From assembly GCA_913045265.1 (NCBI GenBank), contig CAJWQX010000096.1:1-5720 (forward strand): DNA of 5,720 nucleotides, given 5' to 3'. Shown one piece after another: positions 1 through 5,720 of this stretch; the stretch's first letter is position 1, and each line of letters begins with the position of its first letter. The notes under the pieces are model-generated. The model was given only the letters and a program-made list of their open reading frames with translations. It searched no databases and was not told the origin of the DNA. The DNA comes from UBA11889 sp002313255 (GTDB lineage Bacteria; Pseudomonadota; Gammaproteobacteria; Pseudomonadales; Azotimanducaceae). The position numbers were made by a program, and so were the translations under genes.

Positions 1-957
1 AGCAACGTCGAGAATCAGCGAGAACAACGCCATCCGTATCAAGACGCCGTTATCGGTTTGGCGAAAGATTGCCAGGTTTGGGTTGGCGTTAAGATCGTCA
101 TCGAGTTCCTGCGCAGCTGCTCTGGAGTCTCGTGGCAACGGGTGCATGATGACGGTGTTCGGCTCGCAATGCTGCGTGTATATCGACTGATTGATGCGGA
201 ATAGCCCTCGGTATCGATCCGCTTCCTGTTGGGTGGGGAAACGTTCTTCTTGGGTGCGGGTGACGTAAAGGATATCGACGTGATTTACACCTTCCTCAAG
301 GTTGTGGAACGTTTCGACGTGGTGTCCCTTAGTCTCCAGATCGCTAACGGAATCTTCTGGGGCCGTCAGATCAGGCGGCGACACTAGATTGACCGTGACG
401 TTGTCGAAAAGCGCTAGAAGTTTCAGTAGCGAATGGACCGCGCGTCCGTACCGGAGATCGCCCACAACGGCGATGCGAAGCCCGTCAATATGATCACCCC
501 GATCGGCAAGCTCCTTGCGGATCGTGTAAAGATCGAGGAGGGCTTGAGTGGGGTGTTCATTCGACCCGTCACCGCCGTTGATGACCGGTACGCGTGAGGC
601 TTCCGCAAATTCTTTCACCGAACCCGCGGTTGGGTGACGCATGACGATCACGTCGCTGTAGCCGGATAGGACCCGCGCCATGTCGTGAAGCGATTCCCCC
701 TTCGCGATTGCCGACGATTTGATTTCGGTGGTTTCTCTGACTTCGCCACCGAGTAAATTAAACGCGCAGCCGAATGAAACCCGCGTGCGCGTGCTCGACT
801 CAAAAAACATGTTGGACAGAATCGCACCCTGGAGCACCCTGGTGATGCGTGTGCGGTGAGCGTACGGTTCCATATCGTCGGCGACGGCAAAAATTTGCTC
901 GATATCGGCCCGGTCGAACTGTTCGACAGAAAGGATGTGGCTACCGACGAATTCCAA
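1..957 (-). CDS. pyrB: Aspartate carbamoyltransferase catalytic chain, C-terminus cut by the window edge
   Basis: This enzyme condenses carbamoyl phosphate with L-aspartate to give N-carbamoyl-L-aspartate in cytoplasmic de novo pyrimidine synthesis. I read 319 codons on the minus strand with no stop before the left edge. The carbamoyl-phosphate loop STRTR is at residues 55-59, the 80s-loop lysine is K86 (AKGES), MRHP is at 106-109 (R107), HPTQ at 135-138, YGR at 170-172, TRTQ at 233-236 and HPLPR at 272-276. These match the E. coli active-site set (S52-R56, K84, R105, H134, Q137, R167, R229, Q231). The start is TTG at 957-955: an in-frame TAG lies 12 codons upstream, no ATG intervenes, and AAGGGGG sits 7 bases before the TTG. 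The visible part already reaches the region matching the last helix of the roughly 310-residue E. coli chain, so either a few residues or a C-terminal extension lie outside the window. It is divergent from gspE. No regulatory chain (pyrI) is visible. Family assignment is firm; the length is unknown. Confidence 0.95.
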   Translation of the reverse strand, partial: MEFVGSHILSVEQFDRADIEQIFAVADDMEPYAHRTRITRVLQGAILSNMFFESSTRTRVSFGCAFNLLGGEVRETTEIKSSAIAKGESLHDMARVLSGYSDVIVMRHPTAGSVKEFAEASRVPVINGGDGSNEHPTQALLDLYTIRKELADRGDHIDGLRIAVVGDLRYGRAVHSLLKLLALFDNVTVNLVSPPDLTAPEDSVSDLETKGHHVETFHNLEEGVNHVDILYVTRTQEERFPTQQEADRYRGLFRINQSIYTQHCEPNTVIMHPLPRDSRAAAQELDDDLNANPNLAIFRQTDNGVLIRMALFSLILDVA

Positions 958-964
958 GGCGGAA

Positions 965-971
965 CCCCCTT
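965..971 (-). promoter_or_regulatory. Shine-Dalgarno site that decides the pyrB TTG start
   Basis: The minus strand reads AAGGGGG, ending 7 bases before the TTG at 957. This is a strong purine-rich ribosome site at a normal distance. It supports TTG as the pyrB start, because no ATG or GTG lies between the upstream in-frame stop and this codon. Confidence 0.7.
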
Positions 972-1003
972 GGGAGCGGTAAGTTCGCAGCGTCTACCGG
1001 TTT

Positions 1004-1022
1004 TGTCAATGTGTTATGTCAA
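1004..1022 (-). promoter_or_regulatory. Two TTGACA hexamers upstream of pyrB (possible -35 elements)
   Basis: Read on the minus strand, two perfect TTGACA hexamers occur at 1022-1017 and 1009-1004, within a 7-base direct repeat (ATTGACA) spaced 13 bases apart. They lie about 47-65 bases before the pyrB start, a suitable place for a sigma-70 -35 element. No good -10 box follows either one at 16-18 bases; the best that can be offered is weak (CGGTAG or GAACTT). The pair could instead be a direct-repeat binding site for a regulator. The function is inferred from position only. Confidence 0.35.
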
Positions 1023-1091
1023 TTCGTGGTCGAGGATAGGTCATCGGGCTAATAACGGGCCGTGAGATTGAGGTCGTCGTGGGACGCGCAC

Positions 1092-1100
1092 TGGTATGAT
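1092..1100 (+). promoter_or_regulatory. Probable extended -10 promoter for the gsp operon
   Basis: The sequence TGGTATGAT fits the extended -10 pattern TGnTATAAT with one mismatch in the hexamer (TATGAT). It lies 30 bases before the gspE GTG, so transcription would start near 1107 with an untranslated leader of about 24 bases. No clear -35 sits at 17 bases; TTGAGG at 1068-1073 is 21 bases away, too far. Extended -10 promoters can work without a good -35. This is a prediction by pattern only. Confidence 0.45.
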
Positions 1101-1130
1101 TGGTGATGTTTTTTCGACATCGAGAAGGTC

Positions 1131-2693
1131 GTGGCGGCAAACGATGCGCCGACTAGTGAAGTAACGGCGATAGATATAGAAACAGCGGACGCTGGATTCG
1201 AATTGAAACTCGAAGACGACGAAGCTGAGCTTCTCCCCTATACGTTTGCACGGCGCTTCGGCGTGGTGATCACTAATACGCCGTCAAATGTTGACGGAAG
1301 ATTGACCGTAGCGTGCCGATCGAAACCCGATTTGACGACGATGGCCGAGCTTCGGCGATTCGCTGGCCGCGGATTTGTCCTCGAGAACGTCGGTGATGAG
1401 GAATTCGACCAACTGTTGGGCCGAGTCTATGCGCGCGACGGATCTCAGGCGCGGCAAATGGTCGAAGATATTGACGATGAACTTGATCTCGCAAGGCTCG
1501 CGGACGCACTGCCGGAAACCGAGGATCTGCTCGAACGCGAAGACGATGCGCCCATTATCCGGCTTATCAACGCGTTGTTGACACAAGCCGTCCGAGAAAA
1601 CGCATCCGATGTCCATATCGAAACCTTTGAAAAGGTTTTGCAGGTTCGGTTCCGAGTCGACGGGGTGTTGCGTGAGGTCGTCCAGCCGCGACGTGCACTG
1701 GCGCCGTTGTTGGTGTCACGAATCAAAGTGATGGCAAAACTCGATATCGCTGAAAAACGCATACCACAAGATGGTCGTATTCCTTTGCGTATAGGAGGTC
1801 GAGAGATCGACCTGCGTGTTTCTACCCTACCCACGGGCAATGGCGAGCGTGTTGTGTTGCGCTTGCTCAATAAAGAGGCCGGACGACTTGAACTACAGAA
1901 GCTGGGGATGGATGCGACGACGCTGCAGCGGCTACAGAGAATCGTCACCAAACCGCACGGTATTTTCTTGGTCACGGGTCCGACGGGATCTGGAAAGACA
2001 ACGACCCTTTATGCGTCCTTGGCAGAACTGAACGCCGATACGATCAATATTTTGACGGTCGAAGATCCGATCGAATACAACTTGCCGGGCATCGGTCAGA
2101 CCCAGGTGAATGCCCGAGCTGACATGACCTTTGCGCGGGGCTTGCGCGCGATCCTACGACAGGACCCCGATGTGGTCTTGGTGGGTGAGATCCGCGATTT
2201 GGAAACCTCGGAAGTGGCGATACAGGCAAGCCTTACGGGGCACCTCGTTATGTCGACGTTGCATACCAACAGTGCCGTCGGAGCCGTTACACGACTGGTG
2301 GACATGGGCATCGAGCCGTTTCTTCTCGCGACGAGTTTGGTGGGAGTGCTTTCGCAACGACTGGTACGGGTATTGTGTCCCGAGTGTAAGGTGGTTCACG
2401 TTGCCGATGCCTCGGAGAGGGAATTTCTTGGTTCGGGCGCGGACGCGGTTATTTACCAACCGAACGGTTGCGACTCGTGTGCACATACGGGCTATAAAGG
2501 CCGTACGGGCATCTATGAATTGGTCGTTGTCGACGACCATCTGCGCCAGCTGATTCATGATCAGGCGTCAGAGCAGGTGATGGTTGATCATGTCAGAGGC
2601 GACGCGCCAACGATCCAAGACGACGGACGCCAGAAAGTACTCTCTGGCGATACGACCATCCAGGAAATTCTACGCGTCACGCTGGAAGACTAG
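1131..2693 (+). CDS. gspE: Type II secretion system ATPase GspE
   Basis: GspE is the cytoplasmic ATPase that powers pseudopilus assembly by acting through GspL and GspF at the inner membrane. The 520-residue product has an N-terminal domain (LPYTFARRFG near 35-44), then the ATPase core. Walker A GPTGSGKT is at 283-290, the aspartate box around TVEDPIEY at 309-316, Walker B within VVLVGEIRD at 348-356 with E353, and the histidine box TGHLVMSTLHTN at 369-380. The zinc-binding tetracysteine motif of GspE proteins is intact: C416/C419 and C447/C450. The start is GTG at 1131. An in-frame TGA at 1104 rules out a longer frame, but AGAAGG lies only 2 bases before the GTG, so TTG at 1203 (496 residues, nearer the usual length of about 500) is an alternative. 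It is the first gene of the operon. A related PilB or Msh ATPase is unlikely, given the gspF-J context that follows. Confidence 0.96.
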   Translation: MAANDAPTSEVTAIDIETADAGFELKLEDDEAELLPYTFARRFGVVITNTPSNVDGRLTVACRSKPDLTTMAELRRFAGRGFVLENVGDEEFDQLLGRVYARDGSQARQMVEDIDDELDLARLADALPETEDLLEREDDAPIIRLINALLTQAVRENASDVHIETFEKVLQVRFRVDGVLREVVQPRRALAPLLVSRIKVMAKLDIAEKRIPQDGRIPLRIGGREIDLRVSTLPTGNGERVVLRLLNKEAGRLELQKLGMDATTLQRLQRIVTKPHGIFLVTGPTGSGKTTTLYASLAELNADTINILTVEDPIEYNLPGIGQTQVNARADMTFARGLRAILRQDPDVVLVGEIRDLETSEVAIQASLTGHLVMSTLHTNSAVGAVTRLVDMGIEPFLLATSLVGVLSQRLVRVLCPECKVVHVADASEREFLGSGADAVIYQPNGCDSCAHTGYKGRTGIYELVVVDDHLRQLIHDQASEQVMVDHVRGDAPTIQDDGRQKVLSGDTTIQEILRVTLED

Positions 2694-2696
2694 GCA

Positions 2697-3911
2697 ATGC
2701 CTGCATTCGAATACCTTGCCCTTGACCCGAATGGGCGTCGCCGAAAGGGCGTTGTTGAAGGCGATAGCGGGCGTCATGTACGCCAGACGCTAAGGGATCA
2801 GGGCCTGTCGCCGCTCGAAGTAGTTGCCACGAACCAAGGAACGAAAAAGGGTCTCGAACGTTTTTCGTTTCGACTGGGTATGTCGCAACTGGGTCTTGCC
2901 ATGTTCACGCGTCAATTGGCGACGTTGATCGCGGCCGGTCTGCCGATTGAGGAGGCGTTATCCGCCGTTGCCCAACAGACCGAGCGTCGGCGCGTGACCT
3001 CTATGATCATGACGGTGCGGAGTCGAGTCTTGGAAGGACAATCGCTTGCGTCTGCGCTCGCGGAATTTCCATCGACGTTTGCAAGTATGTTTCGCTCCAC
3101 GGTGGCGTCGGGTGAACAATCCGGTCATCTCGATACGATTCTTAATAATTTGGCGACGTACACGGAGCAGCGGTTCGAAGCTCGGCGTAATGTCGAGATG
3201 GCCATGTTTTACCCCATCCTCCTTCTCGTCGTCGCATTTTTCATTGTTGGCGGTCTGATGGTGTTTGTGGTTCCGGAAATTGTTCGCGTGTTTGACAACA
3301 CGGACGCCGAGTTACCCTTCATCACGAGTGCGCTGATTGGACTCAGTAGCTTTGTACGCGCTTACTTCGTTTGGATTGCCCTCATCATTATCGCCGTGCC
3401 ATTTGGTGTCAGATGGCTGCTTGCACGGCCCGATATCCGTCAAAGCTGGGACCGACGCACTGTGCGTATCCCATTTATCGGACGAATCGTAAGAGGGTCA
3501 AATGCTGCGCGGTATGCGAGCACGCTGTCCATCCTGAGTTCAAGTGGCGTGCCCTTGGTGGATGCGATGACGATTGCGTCTGAAGTCGTCAGCAATGAAT
3601 GGATGAAGCAACGCCTATCCGATGCGATTCAGCGTGTAACGGAAGGGTCAAGTTTACGAGCCGCGCTCGAATCGACAGGAAGCTTCCCGCCCATGTTTCT
3701 GCACATGATCGCAAGCGGAGAATCGAGCGGGGAACTCGACGTCATGTTGGCGAAGGTAGCGGATTATCAGCAACAAGAACTGGAGCGGATTGTGACAACG
3801 CTGGTACGCTTGTTCGAACCGCTTATGTTATTAGTGATGGCGGCCGTGGTTCTCGTTATTGTGATGGCGATTTTGTTACCCATTCTCAACATGAACACTT
3901 TGGTGATGTGA
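2697..3911 (+). CDS. gspF: Type II secretion system inner-membrane platform protein GspF
   Basis: GspF is the polytopic inner-membrane protein of the assembly platform, thought to couple GspE ATP hydrolysis to pseudopilin insertion. The 404-residue length is typical. The N-terminus (MPAFEYLALDPNGRRRKG) is the usual GspF opening. Two T2SSF-type repeats are visible, about 68-193 and 271-394, each with a TLSILSSSGVPL / QLATLIAAGLPI-like opening and a GEQSG or GESSG motif (139-143, 341-345). Hydrophobic membrane segments are at about 169-193, 220-239 and 375-397. The ATG lies 3 bases after the gspE stop, with GGAAG at 2684-2688 inside the end of gspE, 8 bases before the ATG, so the two genes are probably translated together. 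Its TGA shares a base with the gspG ATG. PilC, the type IV pilus relative, is less likely because gspG, H, I and J follow. Confidence 0.96.
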   Translation: MPAFEYLALDPNGRRRKGVVEGDSGRHVRQTLRDQGLSPLEVVATNQGTKKGLERFSFRLGMSQLGLAMFTRQLATLIAAGLPIEEALSAVAQQTERRRVTSMIMTVRSRVLEGQSLASALAEFPSTFASMFRSTVASGEQSGHLDTILNNLATYTEQRFEARRNVEMAMFYPILLLVVAFFIVGGLMVFVVPEIVRVFDNTDAELPFITSALIGLSSFVRAYFVWIALIIIAVPFGVRWLLARPDIRQSWDRRTVRIPFIGRIVRGSNAARYASTLSILSSSGVPLVDAMTIASEVVSNEWMKQRLSDAIQRVTEGSSLRAALESTGSFPPMFLHMIASGESSGELDVMLAKVADYQQQELERIVTTLVRLFEPLMLLVMAAVVLVIVMAILLPILNMNTLVM

Positions 3912-4357
3912 TGCCCAAACAGAAATTTCGTCGTCGCCCGTGCAACAGGCAAGAGGGTTTTACACTCATTGAAATCATGGTGGTGGTTGTCATTATCGGC
4001 TTGTTGGCTTCTCTCCTGGTTCCAAACATATTGGGGCGCGGTGACGAGGCACGGGTCATGGCGGCCCAAAACGATATACGTGCCATGGGTACGGCGCTTG
4101 ATCTCTATCGTCTCGACAATTCGCACTACCCGTCGACCGAGCAAGGCCTTGAGGCCTTGGTCAATAAACCGGCCGGATTCCCCGAACCACGTAGTTGGGG
4201 GCCGGAACCGTATTTAAGGAAGTTGACAACCGACCAATGGGGCACTGCTTATCTCTACATCAACAGCGGGCGCCAATTCGACCTGTACTCGCTCGGGGCG
4301 GATGGTCAGGAAGGGGGTGAAGGCATTGCGGCGGACATTTTCCACAAGGACTTGTAA
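3911..4357 (+). CDS. gspG: Major pseudopilin GspG
   Basis: GspG polymerises into the periplasmic pseudopilus that pushes substrates toward the secretin. The 148-residue precursor has a basic leader (MPKQKFRRRPCNRQEG), cut after G16 by the prepilin peptidase and N-methylated at F17; E21 is the conserved +5 glutamate. The hydrophobic N-terminal helix runs to about residue 38. The globular part has the family signatures YPSTEQGLEALV (73-84), a TTDQWGTAYLY stretch (106-116), and a C-terminal DLYSLGADGQEGGEG loop (124-138) matching the calcium-binding loop of GspG. The start at 3911 gives a TGATG overlap with gspF and the expected short leader. The same frame stays open for 104 codons upstream inside gspF, but an N-terminal extension would bury the prepilin leader and is not credible. 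The ribosome site is weak (GGTG, 5 bases away), consistent with coupling to gspF. Confidence 0.96.
   Translation: MPKQKFRRRPCNRQEGFTLIEIMVVVVIIGLLASLLVPNILGRGDEARVMAAQNDIRAMGTALDLYRLDNSHYPSTEQGLEALVNKPAGFPEPRSWGPEPYLRKLTTDQWGTAYLYINSGRQFDLYSLGADGQEGGEGIAADIFHKDL
4308..4317 (+). promoter_or_regulatory. Candidate ribosome binding site for gspH inside gspG
   Basis: AGGAAGGGGG lies within the gspG coding sequence (the GADGQEGGEG loop). Its G-run ends 8 bases before TTG 4326, and its AGGA part ends 5 bases before GTG 4317. It resembles the AAGGGGG found before the pyrB TTG. Because glycine and glutamate codons make such purine runs by themselves, its role is inferred. Confidence 0.35.
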
Positions 4358-4919
4358 GCCAACGGTAACGTATTCAATCAAGGTTCGATCGTCTAAGCAC
4401 AAAGGGTTTTCACTCCTTGAGCTCCTGCTGGTGGTGGTCATCATTAGCGTTCTGATGGGAACCGTCGTCCTATCGTTTTTTGGATCCGATCGGGAGCAGC
4501 GCCTTAAAACCGCCGCGCAACGGATGGCCACCGCCATCGAGCTCGCCCGCCAGGAATCGCTGACCCGTAATGAAACTTGGGGTATCTACGTTGATGTGGA
4601 TTCGTATGCCTTTGCCATTTACGACGAGTCTGAAGAAACCTGGTACGAGACGGAGCTACGACCGTTTGATCGATACGACCTGGACGCGGGTACTACCCTC
4701 AGCGTGGACGGACCGTCCGGGCCCGCGGCTGATTCCGGGTTGGTGGACTTATCGTCCTCGGTGTCTCTTCGTCGCGCGCCGCATATCGTGATTTATGCGA
4801 GTGGCGAACAAACCCCGTTTGAAGCGCATTGGATTCCTGATTGGGGAGCGACGGGATGGACGGTATTCTCTGACGGTATTCAGAGGACACGAATTACGGC
4901 GTTAGGGGACCGCGACTAA
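4326..4919 (+). CDS. gspH: Minor pseudopilin GspH
   Basis: GspH is a minor pseudopilin of the pseudopilus tip. A prepilin site is clear: KHKG followed by FSLLE (cleavage G|F, glutamate at +5), then a hydrophobic helix LLLVVVIISVLMGTVVLSFF. The C-terminal half contains IVIYASGEQTPFE, a pattern characteristic of GspH. The start is uncertain. No ATG, GTG or TTG occurs in frame after the gspG stop; the candidates are ATG 4302, GTG 4317 and TTG 4326, all inside the end of gspG. I chose TTG 4326 because AGGAAGGGGG (4308-4317) lies at a normal distance and it gives the shortest leader (27 residues); ATG 4302 would give 205 residues with a poor ribosome site. Even 27 residues is long for this family. 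The mature protein from FSLLE onward is certain. Its TAA overlaps the gspI ATG by one base. Confidence 0.9.
   Translation: MRRTFSTRTCKPTVTYSIKVRSSKHKGFSLLELLLVVVIISVLMGTVVLSFFGSDREQRLKTAAQRMATAIELARQESLTRNETWGIYVDVDSYAFAIYDESEETWYETELRPFDRYDLDAGTTLSVDGPSGPAADSGLVDLSSSVSLRRAPHIVIYASGEQTPFEAHWIPDWGATGWTVFSDGIQRTRITALGDRD
4904..4909 (+). promoter_or_regulatory. Ribosome binding site for gspI
   Basis: AGGGGA lies in the last codons of gspH, 9 bases before the gspI ATG. It favours the ATG at 4919 over the internal GTG at 4955 and points to translational coupling across the one-base TAATG overlap. Confidence 0.5.
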
Positions 4920-5335
4920 TGGGTAGAAGCCACGGTATCTCAGCGATTAGGTTCGTGAAGGCGAGGGGATTTTCGTTGCTCGAATTGATGGTCGCTCTCG
5001 CGATCCTAGCCATTGTGGCAACGAGTGTTTATTCGCGCGGTGGCGATGCTGCGGTTCAGCTGCATGGATTGGAACGGCGCACTCTGGGTCACTGGGTCAT
5101 GTTGAATCACTTGACCACCATACGCTTGGAGCAGCGTGGCAAAGACACGCCCATACGACTCAGTTCGCTGCGGGAACGTAAGATCCTAGGTGACCGAGTG
5201 TGGGAGGTGGATACGGAAATTCGACAAACAACGCACCCGTGGGTACGTCGGGTCGAACTGGTCGTGTATCTCATTGACGACGGCGTCGAAGTTGGACCGG
5301 TCGATCGCATTACTGCGTTTGTCGGGCGATATTGA
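4919..5335 (+). CDS. gspI: Minor pseudopilin GspI
   Basis: GspI is a minor pseudopilin that forms the core of the GspI-J-K tip complex thought to start pseudopilus assembly. The 138-residue precursor has a basic leader of 17 residues ending in KARG, then FSLLE (F18, glutamate +5 at E22) and the hydrophobic helix LMVALAILAIVATSVY. Downstream, GLERRTLGHWVMLNHLTTIRLE fits the GspI pattern of a conserved W and N-x-L stretch, and the C-terminus ITAFVGRY is typical. The ATG at 4919 overlaps the gspH TAA by one base, with AGGGGA (4904-4909) 9 bases before it. An internal GTG at 4955 would give a five-residue leader (MKARG) like that of GspJ, but its ribosome site is poorer. Confidence 0.94.
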   Translation: MGRSHGISAIRFVKARGFSLLELMVALAILAIVATSVYSRGGDAAVQLHGLERRTLGHWVMLNHLTTIRLEQRGKDTPIRLSSLRERKILGDRVWEVDTEIRQTTHPWVRRVELVVYLIDDGVEVGPVDRITAFVGRY

Positions 5336-5720
5336 TGTCGTCACGCGGCTTTACTTTGCTCGAAATGTTGGTCGCACTGAGTGTGTTCTCTGTGATTGGG
5401 ATTATGTCGAGCCAGCTCGTTGTTCGGATGATGGATACGACGGAGCGTGTCACCGAGCGAGGTAGGGAATTGACCGAATTGCAGCGAGCGTTCGAAATAC
5501 TCCGACGTGATATTGAGCAGGTTTCCTTTCGTTACGTACGCGACGAGCTCGGCGACGCCGGTTTGCCGCTTGAGATTGGTGGTCATGAATTGATCGAATT
5601 GACACGCAACGGGTGGGTCAACCCGACTGGTGCGGCGAGAACTGAACTTCAGAGAGTCGGATATGAATTGCGAGGTCCCGATCTGTATCGGATATTTTGG
5701 CCGGTGCTTGACCGTGCACC
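5335..5720 (+). CDS. gspJ: Minor pseudopilin GspJ, C-terminus cut by the window edge
   Basis: GspJ is a minor pseudopilin that joins GspI and GspK at the pseudopilus tip. I read 128 codons from the ATG at 5335 with no stop before the right edge; the usual length is about 200 residues, so roughly a third is missing. The leader is very short (MSSRG), followed by FTLLE with glutamate at +5 and a hydrophobic helix MLVALSVFSVIGIMSSQLVV. Family features follow: LQRAFEILRRDIEQV (about 48-62), then ELTRNGWVNPTGAARTELQRVGYEL (about 87-111), and LYRIFWPVLDRA at the end, all typical of GspJ. The ATG shares one base with the gspI TGA (TGATG), and only a weak GGG-containing ribosome site precedes it, so translation probably depends on gspI. 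gspK would be expected next, outside the window. Confidence 0.95.
   Translation, partial: MSSRGFTLLEMLVALSVFSVIGIMSSQLVVRMMDTTERVTERGRELTELQRAFEILRRDIEQVSFRYVRDELGDAGLPLEIGGHELIELTRNGWVNPTGAARTELQRVGYELRGPDLYRIFWPVLDRA

Larger units (their letters stand above)
958..1130. other. Divergent intergenic region between pyrB and gspE
   Basis: This 173-base gap separates two genes that point away from each other, so promoters for both should lie here. Candidate elements are the paired TTGACA hexamers facing pyrB and the extended -10 box facing gspE. I saw no RNA gene, no strong hairpin and no convincing open frame in it; the small plus-strand frames that cross it begin inside pyrB antisense sequence and have no family features. 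Confidence 0.6.

Noticed and set aside
302..890. Several small open frames on both strands across the left end.
   Set aside because: They overlap pyrB, whose minus-strand frame carries all the active-site motifs of aspartate carbamoyltransferase; the others are its shadows.
1031..1070. A GGGCTAATAACGGGCC stretch that looked like a possible inverted repeat or terminator between pyrB and gspE.
   Set aside because: The arms do not pair as a stable stem, there is no T-run, and a terminator between two divergent genes is not expected.
1106..1156. A 16-codon ATG frame (MFFRHREGRGGKRCAD) starting near the predicted gsp transcription start and overlapping the gspE start; a possible leader peptide.
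   Set aside because: There is no ribosome site for it, no run of regulatory codons and no hairpin typical of attenuation; a frame this short is expected by chance.
1445..1975. A 176-codon minus-strand open frame within gspE.
   Set aside because: The product is Ser/Arg-rich with no domain and lies wholly opposite the conserved GspE ATPase domain; it is an antisense shadow.
3599..3910. The gspG frame stays open for 104 codons upstream, inside gspF, and begins with an ATG.
   Set aside because: An extended protein would place the prepilin cleavage site over 110 residues in. The upstream residues read as out-of-frame gspF (basic, no family features), whereas the ATG at 3911 gives a standard 16-residue leader and a typical stop/start overlap.
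4355..4420. A search for a hairpin after gspG that could lower expression of the downstream minor pseudopilins.
   Set aside because: By eye, only the short palindrome CGATCG is present; nothing supports a stable stem-loop.

Overview
The window looks like ordinary chromosomal DNA from a Gram-negative bacterium, most likely a proteobacterium and perhaps a gammaproteobacterium. The basis is a typical type II secretion (general secretory pathway, Gsp) gene run next to a bacterial pyrB. No mobile element, CRISPR array, tRNA, rRNA or phage gene was seen. The genus cannot be named from the sequence alone.

Layout: positions 957 down to 1 (minus strand, running off the left edge) encode the catalytic chain of aspartate carbamoyltransferase (pyrB), the first committed step of pyrimidine synthesis. 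A 173-base gap (958-1130) separates it from a divergent plus-strand operon and probably holds the promoters for both directions. The operon reads gspE (1131-2693), gspF (2697-3911), gspG (3911-4357), gspH (about 4326-4919), gspI (4919-5335) and gspJ (5335 to beyond the right edge). Junctions are very tight: a 3-base gap at E/F, one-base stop/start overlaps at F/G, H/I and I/J, and a longer out-of-frame overlap at G/H. This implies one transcript with translational coupling.

Together these genes supply the cytoplasmic motor and pseudopilus of a type II secretion system. GspE is the hexameric ATPase, GspF the inner-membrane platform protein it works on, GspG the major pseudopilin, and GspH, GspI and GspJ minor pseudopilins that build the pseudopilus tip. 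All four pseudopilins carry a G|F prepilin cleavage site with Glu at +5, so they need a prepilin peptidase (GspO/PilD) that is not in the window. The secretin GspD and the connector GspC are not upstream of gspE, where they sit in pul/eps-type clusters. The order therefore resembles the xps or xcp arrangement, in which E is first and C/D lie elsewhere or downstream.

Two genes have no closed reading frame because they are cut by the window edges: pyrB (left) and gspJ (right). Several starts are non-ATG or uncertain: pyrB TTG, gspE GTG, and gspH probably TTG or GTG. I found no convincing evidence of a previously undescribed system. The observations worth checking concern start sites, the divergent control region and the cluster architecture.
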